Source of the DNA: Nitrospiraceae bacterium
GTDB taxonomy: Bacteria > Nitrospirota > Nitrospiria > Nitrospirales > Nitrospiraceae
Direction: 5' to 3'
Assembly (NCBI GenBank): GCA_023248355.1
Contig: JAHFES010000005.1
Span: 1 to 50,243 of the forward strand
Length of the DNA: 50,243 bases
Position numbers and translations under genes: made by a program. The notes below the pieces were generated by a model that saw only the letters and a program-made list of their open reading frames with translations, was not told where the DNA came from and ran no database searches. How positions within the stretch are numbered: position 1 is the first letter of the stretch; each line of letters begins with the position of its first letter. Below, one piece after another: positions 8,856 to 18,591 of this stretch.

Positions 8856-10924
8856 CGTAATGCCCTCCGTATAGAATAGTGCAGAATCAGCGAATTCAGC
8901 GTGTACGGATAGAGATAATCCGTCGTTGAACGAAGCGTGATCTGGACATTCTCCGCCGTCCCCGTCATTTCTACTTCGGTCGGCGCGAGTGTCATCCCAT
9001 CCCACACAAACGCATCCCAGACAGCAGGATCCCAATAGGCTCCACCAGAAAATGAGGATTCGTACGTGAGGGGAATGAGCTGGTCGATCTCGGACGAGAG
9101 ATAGCCAAACGCATAGCCGAACGAAATGGCGACATAGAAATTCCCTTGTATTTCAAGACTGGCGCGACGATAGCGCTTACGTAGCCGGGGAGATTGTCCA
9201 GTGTTCCAATTCAGCGTGCAATAGGCATCGATGTTGGCCCCATCGAAGGACGAGCCTTTTTCCATCTGATAGACGTAGCCACCGGAGGCGGACCCGAAAT
9301 ACAGCGTTTCATCTCCACCAGCCGTTTCGCCAATCGTGGCGCAGTATGGAGCGTTGGCCAACTGGACTTGCGTACAGCCGAGAAACTTGCCTGACGCGAA
9401 TGAACAATAGAGACCGCTGCCATCGGTGAAGAACAATCGGTACTGTCCGCGATCCTTTGAGACTTGCGAACAGGACAGGATGGCGCGTTTCGACTTGATG
9501 AACGGCTGAATGGCTTGCGTCAAGGTCGATTGGAGAAAATTGCCGAATTCCTGAGCGGTTTGCAAATCAATCACGCCGCGATCATCGAGCAGATAGGTCC
9601 GATCAATGTTTTGTACCGTGTAATCGTATGCTCCCCCACCTTGTAAGTAGGGCACCAAATTCCACGGATTACTGCCTGACGCAGCCGTGCCGTACATGAT
9701 GTTGAGCGTATTTTGACAGGCAAGGAGGAGTGCAGCAGTGGTTTGATTGCCGGGGAGTCCCTTAAAGCCAGTGATGGTATCACCGACGGCGATTTCACTT
9801 GCGCCTGCTGTCGAGGTATAGTTAAACGGAAGGCCGGGACCAGAATGAATCGCTGAGTTTCCGATTGAGAAAAAGAGATGATTGCGATGAATGGAGACAT
9901 GCTTCGGGCTATCCGTTGAAGCGCCTGTGGCAATGGGAGCGAAGGTGGTCCCATCAAACTCAAACCCACGGTTGACCCCATCGCATCCGTAGATCCGGCG
10001 TGTCGAGAGTTGCCCAGAGAAATTCCCGATCTCATATTCCACTTTCCCGCCAGTCGCTAACGTGACCGATGTTTGGACTCCGCTCAACGTCACGGTGATT
10101 GCGCCGATGGTGGCCACACCCGCCGCAAAGTTCCCAGGCGTCGGAGTCGTCACAATGAATCGTCCTGCCGCTGTATTGGCCGCCCAACTCCCAGATTGGT
10201 GCATCACGCGCTGAATCGTCGCGGTATTGGCTCCTTGTGTCAGCGTGGCTCCATCGGCAGGAGCCGTGGTGCCGCCCACGGTAAAACTGACTTCGTTGAA
10301 CATGGTCACAGCGGCCCATCCAGAACCGGATTTCTGGTGGAGGATACAGGCTGTGGCTCCCGCATTGTCGCGGAAGGCATAGACCTTCTCTGCTCCACTG
10401 ACCACCAGACTCATCACGCCGCGCACCGGCCCTGATCCAGGGACCGCGCCGATCAAGGCGCGATACACGTCAGCCGCCGCATTGAGATATTGCGCGTTGA
10501 GTAAAGAGGAAATCGTGACGGCCAAGATGGTGGCTGTGCCAATCGTTGTGGTGCCCACTTTCACCACTTCCGTTGAGGTAAAGGTGCCTGAAACTAGGGT
10601 CAGGACGAGATAATTCGATCCCAGCGCAATGATTTGCCCAGTCGCACCAGATGTATTGCCAGTGAGTATTTGACCCAGTGTCGGCGTATTGGTAAATGAG
10701 GTAATCTGGACGATAGTGTAGGTGGCTGCCGAGGGCGCAACCTGTCCGTCAAAGCGTTCATACCCGCCGATCCGGGTATAGCCTCCCGTCGGCTCACACT
10801 CGAAGTTTTGCACATCACGAAGAAATCCAGGCGGCAGGTCCAAGGTGGGAGTCAGTTGATTCCACCCGCCTTTGAACTTCACCACGTCGTACAACACCCG
10901 TGGCATGGGCATCGTGTCTCGCAT
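8852..10924 (-). CDS. large tail/stabilisation-type structural protein
   Basis: 690 aa, FKGGWNQLTPTLDLPPGFLRDVQNFECEPTGGYTRIGGYERFDG-type N-terminus typical of podovirus structural proteins. Confidence 0.6.
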   Translation of the reverse strand: MRDTMPMPRVLYDVVKFKGGWNQLTPTLDLPPGFLRDVQNFECEPTGGYTRIGGYERFDGQVAPSAATYTIVQITSFTNTPTLGQILTGNTSGATGQIIALGSNYLVLTLVSGTFTSTEVVKVGTTTIGTATILAVTISSLLNAQYLNAAADVYRALIGAVPGSGPVRGVMSLVVSGAEKVYAFRDNAGATACILHQKSGSGWAAVTMFNEVSFTVGGTTAPADGATLTQGANTATIQRVMHQSGSWAANTAAGRFIVTTPTPGNFAAGVATIGAITVTLSGVQTSVTLATGGKVEYEIGNFSGQLSTRRIYGCDGVNRGFEFDGTTFAPIATGASTDSPKHVSIHRNHLFFSIGNSAIHSGPGLPFNYTSTAGASEIAVGDTITGFKGLPGNQTTAALLLACQNTLNIMYGTAASGSNPWNLVPYLQGGGAYDYTVQNIDRTYLLDDRGVIDLQTAQEFGNFLQSTLTQAIQPFIKSKRAILSCSQVSKDRGQYRLFFTDGSGLYCSFASGKFLGCTQVQLANAPYCATIGETAGGDETLYFGSASGGYVYQMEKGSSFDGANIDAYCTLNWNTGQSPRLRKRYRRASLEIQGNFYVAISFGYAFGYLSSEIDQLIPLTYESSFSGGAYWDPAVWDAFVWDGMTLAPTEVEMTGTAENVQITLRSTTDYLYPYTLNSLILHYSIRRALR

Positions 10925-11610
10925 CAGCAGAGCGCCCCTCCGAGTGTATATTCCGGGAGTTGATCCGCTTCTAATCTCCGTAACAGCTTCGTGAACTCTG
11001 TGAGTCCGCGCTGATAGACTTCGGGAGCGGCCTCAAACGCGCCGTAACTCTCCATGGCGTGGTAGACAATGAGCATCGGGTTATGTTTTGCGGGGAGTGT
11101 CGGCACGTCCGCGTCAGCACTGAGCAAGACGGGGGCGCTGAAATAATCACCCAAGATCGTGTAGCCTGAGAGGGGAACAGGACCGAGGCCGATGCCGTCG
11201 TCTGGGGTCACGGTCATCTCAATGGGACGTGAATAGGTCGTGCGATAGGCCCCGAACTGGTACTGATTCCGCCAGTACGTATAAGGCAGATAGGGCATGA
11301 AGATTTCCCCGCTCTGTCCGGTTGCTGTGGGATAGTTGCGAAAGGAGTCCCGCACCCAGGCTGAGAAGGTCCCTGCGGGAATCCCGCATTGTGCCGTGGT
11401 GTAGGTCGCTTGGGCTTGGACCGTGGCCCAGGATGCGGTCGTGCGGAGAAAGCGCCAGTCCTGGTGCATGGCTTGGATGTCAAACCACGCGGAAGCCGTC
11501 CAATCGACCAACCGCTTGAGTTCCCCAGTCTGACCCACCACGGTCAGAGGACCAGTTCCGGCCATTCCGCACTCCTGCCTGAGCCGCTGACAGAGTTGCA
11601 GAAAGGTCAT
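10924..11610 (-). CDS. head-tail adaptor (P22 gp4-like) protein
   Basis: MTFLQLCQRLRQECGMAGTGPLTVVGQTGELKRLVDWTASAWFDIQ pattern; position between capsid and tail genes. Confidence 0.6.
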   Translation of the reverse strand: MTFLQLCQRLRQECGMAGTGPLTVVGQTGELKRLVDWTASAWFDIQAMHQDWRFLRTTASWATVQAQATYTTAQCGIPAGTFSAWVRDSFRNYPTATGQSGEIFMPYLPYTYWRNQYQFGAYRTTYSRPIEMTVTPDDGIGLGPVPLSGYTILGDYFSAPVLLSADADVPTLPAKHNPMLIVYHAMESYGAFEAAPEVYQRGLTEFTKLLRRLEADQLPEYTLGGALC

Positions 11611-11613
11611 CGC

Positions 11614-12162
11614 TTAGAACCCTTGGCGCATAATGCGCTTGGCCCATTCACGGCCCAGCGGATGCTTGTCCTCAATAATCGAGATGGAATGTCCGTTTGA
11701 GACGGTGCGCCGGAGTATGTTTCTTGGCTCACTCCCATCCGCCTTGTCCTCGACGGTATGCACCCCCATCGTCTTGCTGCGGAGCCAGACTTCGAGGTAT
11801 TTGCGCTTGACGATCACATCTTCACCTACGGGGATGAACTTCACTTCCACCCAGCCGATTCCATCGAACCATCGTTCCACGCCCTTCCCGTTGACCCAGG
11901 CTTCGATGTAGAGCGCTGCGTTCGGGTCTGCGGATGGATTCGCCAGAATGGTGACGGGGTTTTCGTTGAAGGCGAGTTGCGTGGCAAAATCATGTTCCAG
12001 CGGCTTGTCCGACACCTGAACCTCTGGGGGCGTGGGTCTGGTAAACGGCGTGTTGCCCATGCCGAGGTCGAGAGCTGAGGGCTGATCGGGCGGCTCCATA
12101 TTAGGATGGAGTTCCCGCCGTCCGTGCTTCGATGCTTTGCTGACATTCACAGTCGTGTCCAT
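11614..12162 (-). CDS. hypothetical virion-associated protein
   Basis: Trimmed start MDTTVNVSKASKHGRREL; in late operon. Confidence 0.55.
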   Translation of the reverse strand: MDTTVNVSKASKHGRRELHPNMEPPDQPSALDLGMGNTPFTRPTPPEVQVSDKPLEHDFATQLAFNENPVTILANPSADPNAALYIEAWVNGKGVERWFDGIGWVEVKFIPVGEDVIVKRKYLEVWLRSKTMGVHTVEDKADGSEPRNILRRTVSNGHSISIIEDKHPLGREWAKRIMRQGF

Positions 12163-12215
12163 ACGCTCCTCCTCTGTGTGAAGGGGGAGGGGGTCAACCC
12201 CCTCCCCGACGAACA

Positions 12216-12728
12216 CTAGCTGACCTGCGGACGATCCGGCAGAGTCATGCAATCCACGTAGGCAATCCCTACGTTGGACGGTGGACCTGTCAGATTGGAT
12301 GTACCGAAGGTCCAGGCCGAACCGCTGGTGCCCACCTTCACGATGATGTACCCAATCGGGCACAACGTGTCTGGAATGGGAGGGAACTGCGGAGCGACAA
12401 CGAACGATGAATTCGCGCCTGATGCGACCAGATCGGTCGCTTGGAGCGGACCTTGCACGGCTTTGAGCGCCCCTGAGCTGTTCCGACAGATCACGAACAC
12501 GCACCCGTAGGCGGCGGTCGCTGATCCGGCAGGAATGGCGACGAAGGCGGCTCCTGTGAGACCGTCTGTCGTGGGTGTGGCCTCATTGGACGTGGCGGCT
12601 TTGGTGTACCCCTTCCCCTTAATCGAAAAGAGTTGGACGTTCGCCGTGGTCAGCGTGCTGGTGGTGCCTGCTGACATGCCAGCCACGGTGGTGCAGAGCG
12701 TGAGAGGGATCTGCTGTAGAGTATCCAT
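12216..12728 (-). CDS. hypothetical structural protein (possible decoration protein)
   Basis: 170-aa ORF downstream of the capsid gene. Confidence 0.5.
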   Translation of the reverse strand: MDTLQQIPLTLCTTVAGMSAGTTSTLTTANVQLFSIKGKGYTKAATSNEATPTTDGLTGAAFVAIPAGSATAAYGCVFVICRNSSGALKAVQGPLQATDLVASGANSSFVVAPQFPPIPDTLCPIGYIIVKVGTSGSAWTFGTSNLTGPPSNVGIAYVDCMTLPDRPQVS

Positions 12729-12758
12729 AGGTATCTCCTCGTCAAAAAAAGTGAACGG

Positions 12759-13274
12759 TTACGGACGCACGGAGGGGTCGAACATGCCGACCACACTCAC
12801 ATGCACGTCGTTTGGAACGACCGTTGCATCGTCCAGGGCAGTTGTGCCCCCAACGAAATTGCCGGTGCCTGTCGGATTGATGATCGTGAAGCCGATCACC
12901 GCTTTGCCGACAGGTGTGACTGGAAAGAGCACTGCGGCCAATGTTGCGCCCGCCGTGCCCATTGCCGAAGTCAGCGCCCCCGCTGAATCGACATAGAACA
13001 CGTAGACGTTGAACGTGGCGTTGACAACTGTGCCTGACAGCGCCGCCATATCGATTGATCCGCCAATGCTCCGCAGGATGCCCTGACAGATGGCATGACA
13101 GGCCGTTGTCCCAGTTTTCACCGTGGGACTCGCGCCCGCTTTACGCACCAGGCCAGCGGAGTTGAGTTGCTTCGTCGCATACCGATCCGCCATCGGCGCG
13201 AGAATGTTGTAGAGGGCGAGGCGTGCGGCCCCGTCCACTACCCCAGAGAGATATCGTGTCACGGTGTCAATCAT
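12759..13274 (-). CDS. hypothetical structural protein
   Basis: 171-aa ORF directly after the capsid gene. Confidence 0.5.
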   Translation of the reverse strand: MIDTVTRYLSGVVDGAARLALYNILAPMADRYATKQLNSAGLVRKAGASPTVKTGTTACHAICQGILRSIGGSIDMAALSGTVVNATFNVYVFYVDSAGALTSAMGTAGATLAAVLFPVTPVGKAVIGFTIINPTGTGNFVGGTTALDDATVVPNDVHVSVVGMFDPSVRP

Positions 13275-13295
13275 GATGCACTCCTCTCTCTTGGG

Positions 13296-14366
13296 TTATG
13301 CCAAGACCTTGACGCCCACGTTGCCAATCGCCATCCAGCCTTCGTTCTGCCGGACCACGGCCTTCCACCACAGCGTGCCTGCATAACCACGCTGACCGAA
13401 CACGTCCGCCTTGTCCTTCTGCCCAGTCGGGAGGAAGGTGGGCTTCAGTGCGGACTCGCCGCGCAGCGACACCTGGCCGAACGCATCGAGCGCCAGCACG
13501 ATGAACGGGTACACGTCGATCAAGCTGCCTGACGTGCTCTGCAACCCTGTTGCCCCGACCGCAGCCCCCGCGTTCTGCAACGGTGGCATGTCTGGATGCT
13601 TGATGAACCGGAAGTCTTCGACTTTGCCGAGTTCACCGGGAAACGGCGTCCCCGACGCATACTTCGAGCTGTCCTCAAACCCCGGCATGTCGCGCACATC
13701 CGGGCTGAGATTGCTGTGGATGTACACGGCATACCCCATGCGGACTGGTGTGGTGCCATAGTCTTTTGAGGATGCGAGCATCTTGTTGATGGGCTTCGCG
13801 TGATTGGCGTCGAGATTGGCGACGATTTTCCGCACCATGCCCAACGTGATCGGTCCGTTGACCGTGCCGATGCTGGTGCCAGTCCCGCCGTAATACTGGT
13901 TCGTCCCCGCTCTCAGCTCACCGTAGATCTTCAGCTCGTTGACGTACGCCACGCGCTCGCCAACCTGAATTTTCATCTGTGCGGGGATATCGTCCTCGAA
14001 CAGATCCGCTGTCTTGTCCGTCCACCCATACAGACAGGAGTACTGCTGCATGACCGCCGGAATATCGACGGGCGTAATGCTTTCTGGAAGCGGCGTCGCG
14101 CCATCCTGGGTTTGATGCTGTTGGACCACAACATTGCCACGGTCCCCGTTGCCATCCTGATAGAACCGATTCTGTGAATTCCCACTGGTCGCCGTGGCAC
14201 CATACGGCAACCATCGACGGAAAATGATGGTGTCGCTGACATTCTTCGGCATGCTGATCTGCGTACCCATCTTGGCCAGAATTTCTTCGCAGACCGCATG
14301 CGCCAGGATCTTCCCAGCGAATTTGCCGATCCGTGCAGCAGCCGTTAGATATTGATGTGTAGACAT
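13296..14366 (-). CDS. N4-gp56 family major capsid protein
   Basis: 356 aa; KNVSDTIIFRRW...PVDIPAVMQQYSCLYGWTDKTADLFEDD... and C-terminal VFGQRGYAGTLWWKAVVRQNEGWMAIGNVGVKVLA. Confidence 0.85.
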   Translation of the reverse strand: MSTHQYLTAAARIGKFAGKILAHAVCEEILAKMGTQISMPKNVSDTIIFRRWLPYGATATSGNSQNRFYQDGNGDRGNVVVQQHQTQDGATPLPESITPVDIPAVMQQYSCLYGWTDKTADLFEDDIPAQMKIQVGERVAYVNELKIYGELRAGTNQYYGGTGTSIGTVNGPITLGMVRKIVANLDANHAKPINKMLASSKDYGTTPVRMGYAVYIHSNLSPDVRDMPGFEDSSKYASGTPFPGELGKVEDFRFIKHPDMPPLQNAGAAVGATGLQSTSGSLIDVYPFIVLALDAFGQVSLRGESALKPTFLPTGQKDKADVFGQRGYAGTLWWKAVVRQNEGWMAIGNVGVKVLA

Positions 14367-14399
14367 CCTCTCGTCTCCTTCCTTACATAATCAGAGCGG

Positions 14400-15245
14400 T
14401 TAGAGCAGTCCCAGCCGTTTTGATTCCGACCGAAAACCTTCTGCAAAACCACTCTCTTCTGGTGGTGCGCTCGCTGGAGCCACGCCGCGAGGCGTCACGG
14501 CAGCAGCGAGACGCTGTGTGCGTTCGTTGGGTTTGGGACTTTCTTTAGGACTCGCGGGAGTCGTCTCTGTCTTGAATCGAGTAAGGGTGCGCGACAGAAA
14601 CGCAGGATCATTGCTGCTCCACAGACGCGCCTGAAACGGTGGTGGTTGCGTGGCCGCCCATGTCCTGAACGGGGTCTCGGAGTCTTGCGCTCCAACAATT
14701 TCCGCCCAGTTCGGATGGTCATCGCTCAACGACTCGTTTGCGGCATGCTGTTGTCGAGTCAGTAATCGTGTTTCAATCTGTGTCGCCATTGTGTCAGGAT
14801 CTATCGAAGGAGCGGTGGACGCCGTTCGCTTGATACGCCCTAGCACGCGATTGAATGCTTTCTTCGTCATCTCCGCTAACTCAGGAAAATCCGCTCGCAG
14901 CTCTGCCAGATCCTCGTCGGTGGCCTCAACGGTCTGCCCGTACGTGGATTGCAGATGCTTGACGATTTGATGGATATTCCCCAAGGTGCCGAAGCCCTCG
15001 TCGAGCTTGCCCATCATGCTTTTCAGCTTGAGTAGATCCGCATGCTCGGCTTCGGTGAGTTGCACATACTTCGGCGCAGGCGGTTCGGGAGCAGGAGAAA
15101 CCTCGACAGCCTGTGGCTCGACGGGTGCGGGTGTTTCAGGAAGCTCCGGCGTTTCCGTCGGCGTCTCTGAAAATCCCTCGGCGAACGCGGCTTTCAGTTC
15201 AGCCTCATTCGCCTCTTCGCTTGGTTCTGGGATCACTTTTTCCAT
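14400..15245 (-). CDS. scaffold-like capsid assembly protein
   Basis: Acidic, Pro/Glu-rich, helical ORF between portal and major capsid genes. Confidence 0.6.
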   Translation of the reverse strand: MEKVIPEPSEEANEAELKAAFAEGFSETPTETPELPETPAPVEPQAVEVSPAPEPPAPKYVQLTEAEHADLLKLKSMMGKLDEGFGTLGNIHQIVKHLQSTYGQTVEATDEDLAELRADFPELAEMTKKAFNRVLGRIKRTASTAPSIDPDTMATQIETRLLTRQQHAANESLSDDHPNWAEIVGAQDSETPFRTWAATQPPPFQARLWSSNDPAFLSRTLTRFKTETTPASPKESPKPNERTQRLAAAVTPRGVAPASAPPEESGFAEGFRSESKRLGLL

Positions 15246-15273
15246 AACGACTCCTTTTCCACTGGCGTCTCCG

Positions 15274-15468
15274 TCAGCGGCTCTCCTGTGTGTGATCGAA
15301 TGCGAGCAATTCCTTCACTTCTTGAATTTGCCCCCGTAACCGTTCGGTTTCCTCGTAGGACAACCGACCATCGTTCTTTTCCCGCAGCACATGGAGCCGA
15401 GCGCGATAATGGACTCTGATCTTGGCCCATGTGGGCGAAAGGTAATCGGCTGGCACCCAATCAATCAT
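15274..15468 (-). CDS. small hypothetical protein
   Basis: MIDWVPADYLSPTWAKIRVHYRARLHVLREK... preceded by AGGAGGA. Confidence 0.55.
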   Translation of the reverse strand: MIDWVPADYLSPTWAKIRVHYRARLHVLREKNDGRLSYEETERLRGQIQEVKELLAFDHTQESR

Positions 15469-15484
15469 GGTCCTCCTGAAACGC

Positions 15485-15526
15485 AAAAACGGCATTCTCT
15501 CCTGTCAATCAGGAAAGAATGCCGTT
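15485..15526 (-). terminator. intrinsic terminator or processing hairpin inside the late operon
   Basis: AACGGCATTCT...AGAATGCCGTT 11-bp stem extended by TCCTG/CAGGA; on the minus strand followed by TTTTT. Confidence 0.65.
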
Positions 15527-15565
15527 CCTCGAACAAACGCCGGGATTAGGCCGTACTGTTAGACG

Positions 15566-15730
15566 CTAGGCTCCGTGACGTTCCTCATCTTCGATATATT
15601 TCTTCACCTTCATCGAGTTCACCCGTAACCCGCTGCAATTAAACTCGAACGTGAGCACGATCTTGCCGTAAGGGACTGGCACAAGTGCCGCAATTTCCCG
15701 CTGGATACGCTCTTCATAGTGTTTTGTCAA
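15566..15730 (-). CDS. small ORF (54 aa; TTG start) missed by the ORF track
   Basis: (M)TKHYEERIQREIAALVPVPYGKIVLTFEFNCSGLRVNSMKVKKYIEDEERHGA, filling the gap below the portal gene. Confidence 0.5.
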   Translation of the reverse strand: MTKHYEERIQREIAALVPVPYGKIVLTFEFNCSGLRVNSMKVKKYIEDEERHGA

Positions 15731-15756
15731 GGCTTCCTCAAGTAAAGTCTGTCGCG

Positions 15757-18144
15757 TTATCGTTCAAAGGCTTGTCCATTCGGGGCTCGTCCGGCTGGTT
15801 CAGTGGGTGGCACCATCATTTCGCTGGCTCGGTCCTGGGCCGACAATTCGCGCTGGACGCGCAGCTTCATGGCGGTTTCAGCCAGTGACGCTTTGACGGC
15901 TTCGAGGCTGATCTGCCGCTCGTTCGCGTATTTGAGCAGTTCCAGTTCTCGCTTGAGCGCGAGTTCCTGCATCCGCATCTCGCGTTCGACCTGCGTGCGC
16001 TGGGTTTCGGCTTGGACATAGGCTGTATCGCGGTCAGTATCGACTTTGGCCCGTTGCAGGTCTGCCTGCGCTCGGATTTGTGCAACTTGGACTTGCGGCG
16101 GCGGTTGTGGCGGCACTTGTGCGAGCTTTTGCTGCTCTTCCTCGGTGTATTGCACGTCCTTTGGATCAAGATGCCGAGAGCGGCGCAACGCGGCGTACCA
16201 TTTCTTCGGGTTGATCCCGAAGGCGGGGTTCATCACAAACTGCGCTTCCTGAATCAGGTATTGATCCTGGATAGACTGTTCCATCAGCGCGGCGCTGCCC
16301 TTTGCCACGATCTGAAAATCGCCTTTGGCATCGTCGTTGATATCCGGGTCGAGCAGCAGCCACTCGTACAGATCGTCAATCAGGGGTTCCACGACGGACT
16401 CATCGACGGTTGACGCGACACTCCGTAGGAGTTGATTTGCGTTATTGTTCTGCAACTGGGTAGCCCCGAACGTGTCTGGCGTCGTCTCACCAGACTGGCC
16501 TTGCGAAATCAGCGGGATGTTCGAGCTGTTTTCCGCGACACGATAGGCGTGCATCACGATGGTCAACATTTGCGGGGTAATGTTCGGAATGGTGAAAATA
16601 CCGAAAACCTTACGCACATCGTCAATCGACGCATCAGCCTTCATAATCCAGAGTTTATCACCATAGATCGCGTAATCACCTTGCGTGGCAGGACTGACGA
16701 GGCCAGCGGTCATCACAATCTGTGATCCAGAGGAGGCCCCGGCGTTGTTAATCATTCCTCGTGTGGCCGCGTTGACTAGCTCTTGCGCCATAAAAATCTG
16801 CTCTGCGACACCCACCCCAAAACATGAACCGGCTCGTCGTTGCCACGGCAGCACGTGATAGGGGACATGGCCGCTTTGCTCCAGCGCATTCATGCTGCAT
16901 CGAATCAGCGAATCATTGACCAGGGTACAGACGACCGAGACTTGGGGCCTGCTCTCATCGAGCTTGAGGGCGTGCTGGTCGGCAGACAACCGCATGGCGC
17001 AGTTGATGGTCGCTGCTTCATCCTGAGTGAGCCATCCGTGGAAATACCAGACTTCATACGGGGTATCCTTTGTCGTGGTGTGGCTGTCATCCCGTGCTCC
17101 GGCGAGCACCTTTTTCCCTGGTCCCTCACGGATCACCTGAGTAATTGCCTCGGCGAAATACCCTGGTTCCTCTTGGAGGAGAACGAGCTGTCGTTCAGAG
17201 AGATAGTCCCGCTCAAACACGCCGCTCCCATCTCGTACAGACTCGCCGCAGTCAGGGTCGGGAAAGAAATCCCACGGGGAAATGGCCTTCACCCCAGGCT
17301 TGAGCTTTTCCACAATTTGCAACATGATCCCGTTCGCGGTTTTGGAGACGGCTTTCGTCTTTCGCAATTCAGGGAATGGGCCTTTCAGAATGCCGGTGCC
17401 GAGCTTCGGGGCGTCATGGAGCACTTTTCGCATGTGCGTGGCGTATTTGCCTTCGAGCAACCAGTCGTAGATGATCGTTTCCCCTTTTTTCGCCTTGGCG
17501 TGCACCATCTCGACCTGTTCGTCCGCCAGGTCTTTCATTGTCAACGGTTTTCCCGGCATGTCCGCTGGACGTTGCGCGTGATTCGGTTGGACTGGGGTGA
17601 GCGGATCAACGGGATTCGGCGGGTTCAGTTCATCCGGTCGAGGATCGCGTTCGAGCGGGAGACCTCGGTGCATCAGTTGTGAGAGATCCGCCTTGGATTT
17701 AATCAGATCCGGGTTTGGTGTGGAGGACACGGAGAATGGTTTCGCATGCTCTGAAAGGACGACTTCAGCAATTTTGGCGAATGCGGCATCAACATACCGA
17801 CCCGTCATCCGCTCGAACGCCGTGGAGCGATTGGAGACGGCAGGCATGGAGCCACGAGTCAACGGGCCATCGAGTGACGGTGATTTGGTCCAACGGCCAC
17901 GTACCACCGTCGCGTCCCCGCCGGATGCTTCATCGATCCCGGCATAATGATCCTCGCATTTGCGCCAGACATCCTCAATGCCGGAGAGTCGCCGCCCATC
18001 GACGAATGTTTTTCGCTTGTCTGCCAGCATGCTCGTCAACGCAGCCATTTTGGCCGCAGTATCAGCTTCCTGCGGCTGCGTCATGGCCGACAGCATGGTG
18101 CGGATGGAGTTGGGCAATGGCGTGTCGGTCATATTTTGGCGCAT
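15757..18144 (-). CDS. portal protein
   Basis: About 800 aa, position between terminase and scaffold/capsid genes. C-terminal coiled-coil (QVQVAQIRAQADLQRAKVDTDRDTAYVQAETQRTQVEREMRMQELALKRELELLK). Start within ORF 15757..18177 uncertain. Confidence 0.75.
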   Translation of the reverse strand: MRQNMTDTPLPNSIRTMLSAMTQPQEADTAAKMAALTSMLADKRKTFVDGRRLSGIEDVWRKCEDHYAGIDEASGGDATVVRGRWTKSPSLDGPLTRGSMPAVSNRSTAFERMTGRYVDAAFAKIAEVVLSEHAKPFSVSSTPNPDLIKSKADLSQLMHRGLPLERDPRPDELNPPNPVDPLTPVQPNHAQRPADMPGKPLTMKDLADEQVEMVHAKAKKGETIIYDWLLEGKYATHMRKVLHDAPKLGTGILKGPFPELRKTKAVSKTANGIMLQIVEKLKPGVKAISPWDFFPDPDCGESVRDGSGVFERDYLSERQLVLLQEEPGYFAEAITQVIREGPGKKVLAGARDDSHTTTKDTPYEVWYFHGWLTQDEAATINCAMRLSADQHALKLDESRPQVSVVCTLVNDSLIRCSMNALEQSGHVPYHVLPWQRRAGSCFGVGVAEQIFMAQELVNAATRGMINNAGASSGSQIVMTAGLVSPATQGDYAIYGDKLWIMKADASIDDVRKVFGIFTIPNITPQMLTIVMHAYRVAENSSNIPLISQGQSGETTPDTFGATQLQNNNANQLLRSVASTVDESVVEPLIDDLYEWLLLDPDINDDAKGDFQIVAKGSAALMEQSIQDQYLIQEAQFVMNPAFGINPKKWYAALRRSRHLDPKDVQYTEEEQQKLAQVPPQPPPQVQVAQIRAQADLQRAKVDTDRDTAYVQAETQRTQVEREMRMQELALKRELELLKYANERQISLEAVKASLAETAMKLRVQRELSAQDRASEMMVPPTEPAGRAPNGQAFER

Positions 18145-18148
18145 CGTG

Positions 18149-18367
18149 TCAGCTCCGAGTTTCCGGCAGTTCGCCACGGATTAACGTGGTGTTGCGGTAA
18201 ATGCCTAACTCAGCTTGGGCCTGTTTTTGTGTTAGATGTGCATCCCGGATCTCGGCGCAGGGCGGATGCAGATAGACCGTTCGCTTCTTGGCGCTGCGGC
18301 CACGCCACATGACCACCGCTAGACCAGTCATCGGCTTGCCGCAATGAAAACACTGAATCATGGTCAC
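18149..18367 (-). CDS. small zinc-ribbon-like protein
   Basis: FHCGKPM...HPPCAEIRD; 72 aa, tightly packed. Confidence 0.55.
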   Translation of the reverse strand: MTMIQCFHCGKPMTGLAVVMWRGRSAKKRTVYLHPPCAEIRDAHLTQKQAQAELGIYRNTTLIRGELPETRS

Positions 18368-18591
18368 ACTCCTAACTGGATCGCCAGGGCCGCACGTTCC
18401 GCTGGCGTCATCTGCTCGACCTTCATCTTGAGCCGTTCGCGCTTCGTCACGTCAGCATCCCCGATCACGCTGATAAGGTGAGCCTGCACCATCGCTGTCA
18501 GGAAGGCGGTCGGAGAGAGTTTCTCTTTCATCGCTTTCTCTGTCAGCCGATCCCATTGCTCTTGCGGAATATCCATACGAAATTGTGGCAT
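18364..18591 (-). CDS. small hypothetical protein
   Basis: 75-aa ORF with ATGA overlap. Confidence 0.55.
   Translation of the reverse strand: MPQFRMDIPQEQWDRLTEKAMKEKLSPTAFLTAMVQAHLISVIGDADVTKRERLKMKVEQMTPAERAALAIQLGV

Noticed and set aside
16840-17682. 280-aa plus-strand ORF
   Set aside because: Lies wholly antisense to the portal gene, has no recognisable motif and no RBS. Typical shadow ORF of a GC-rich coding strand.
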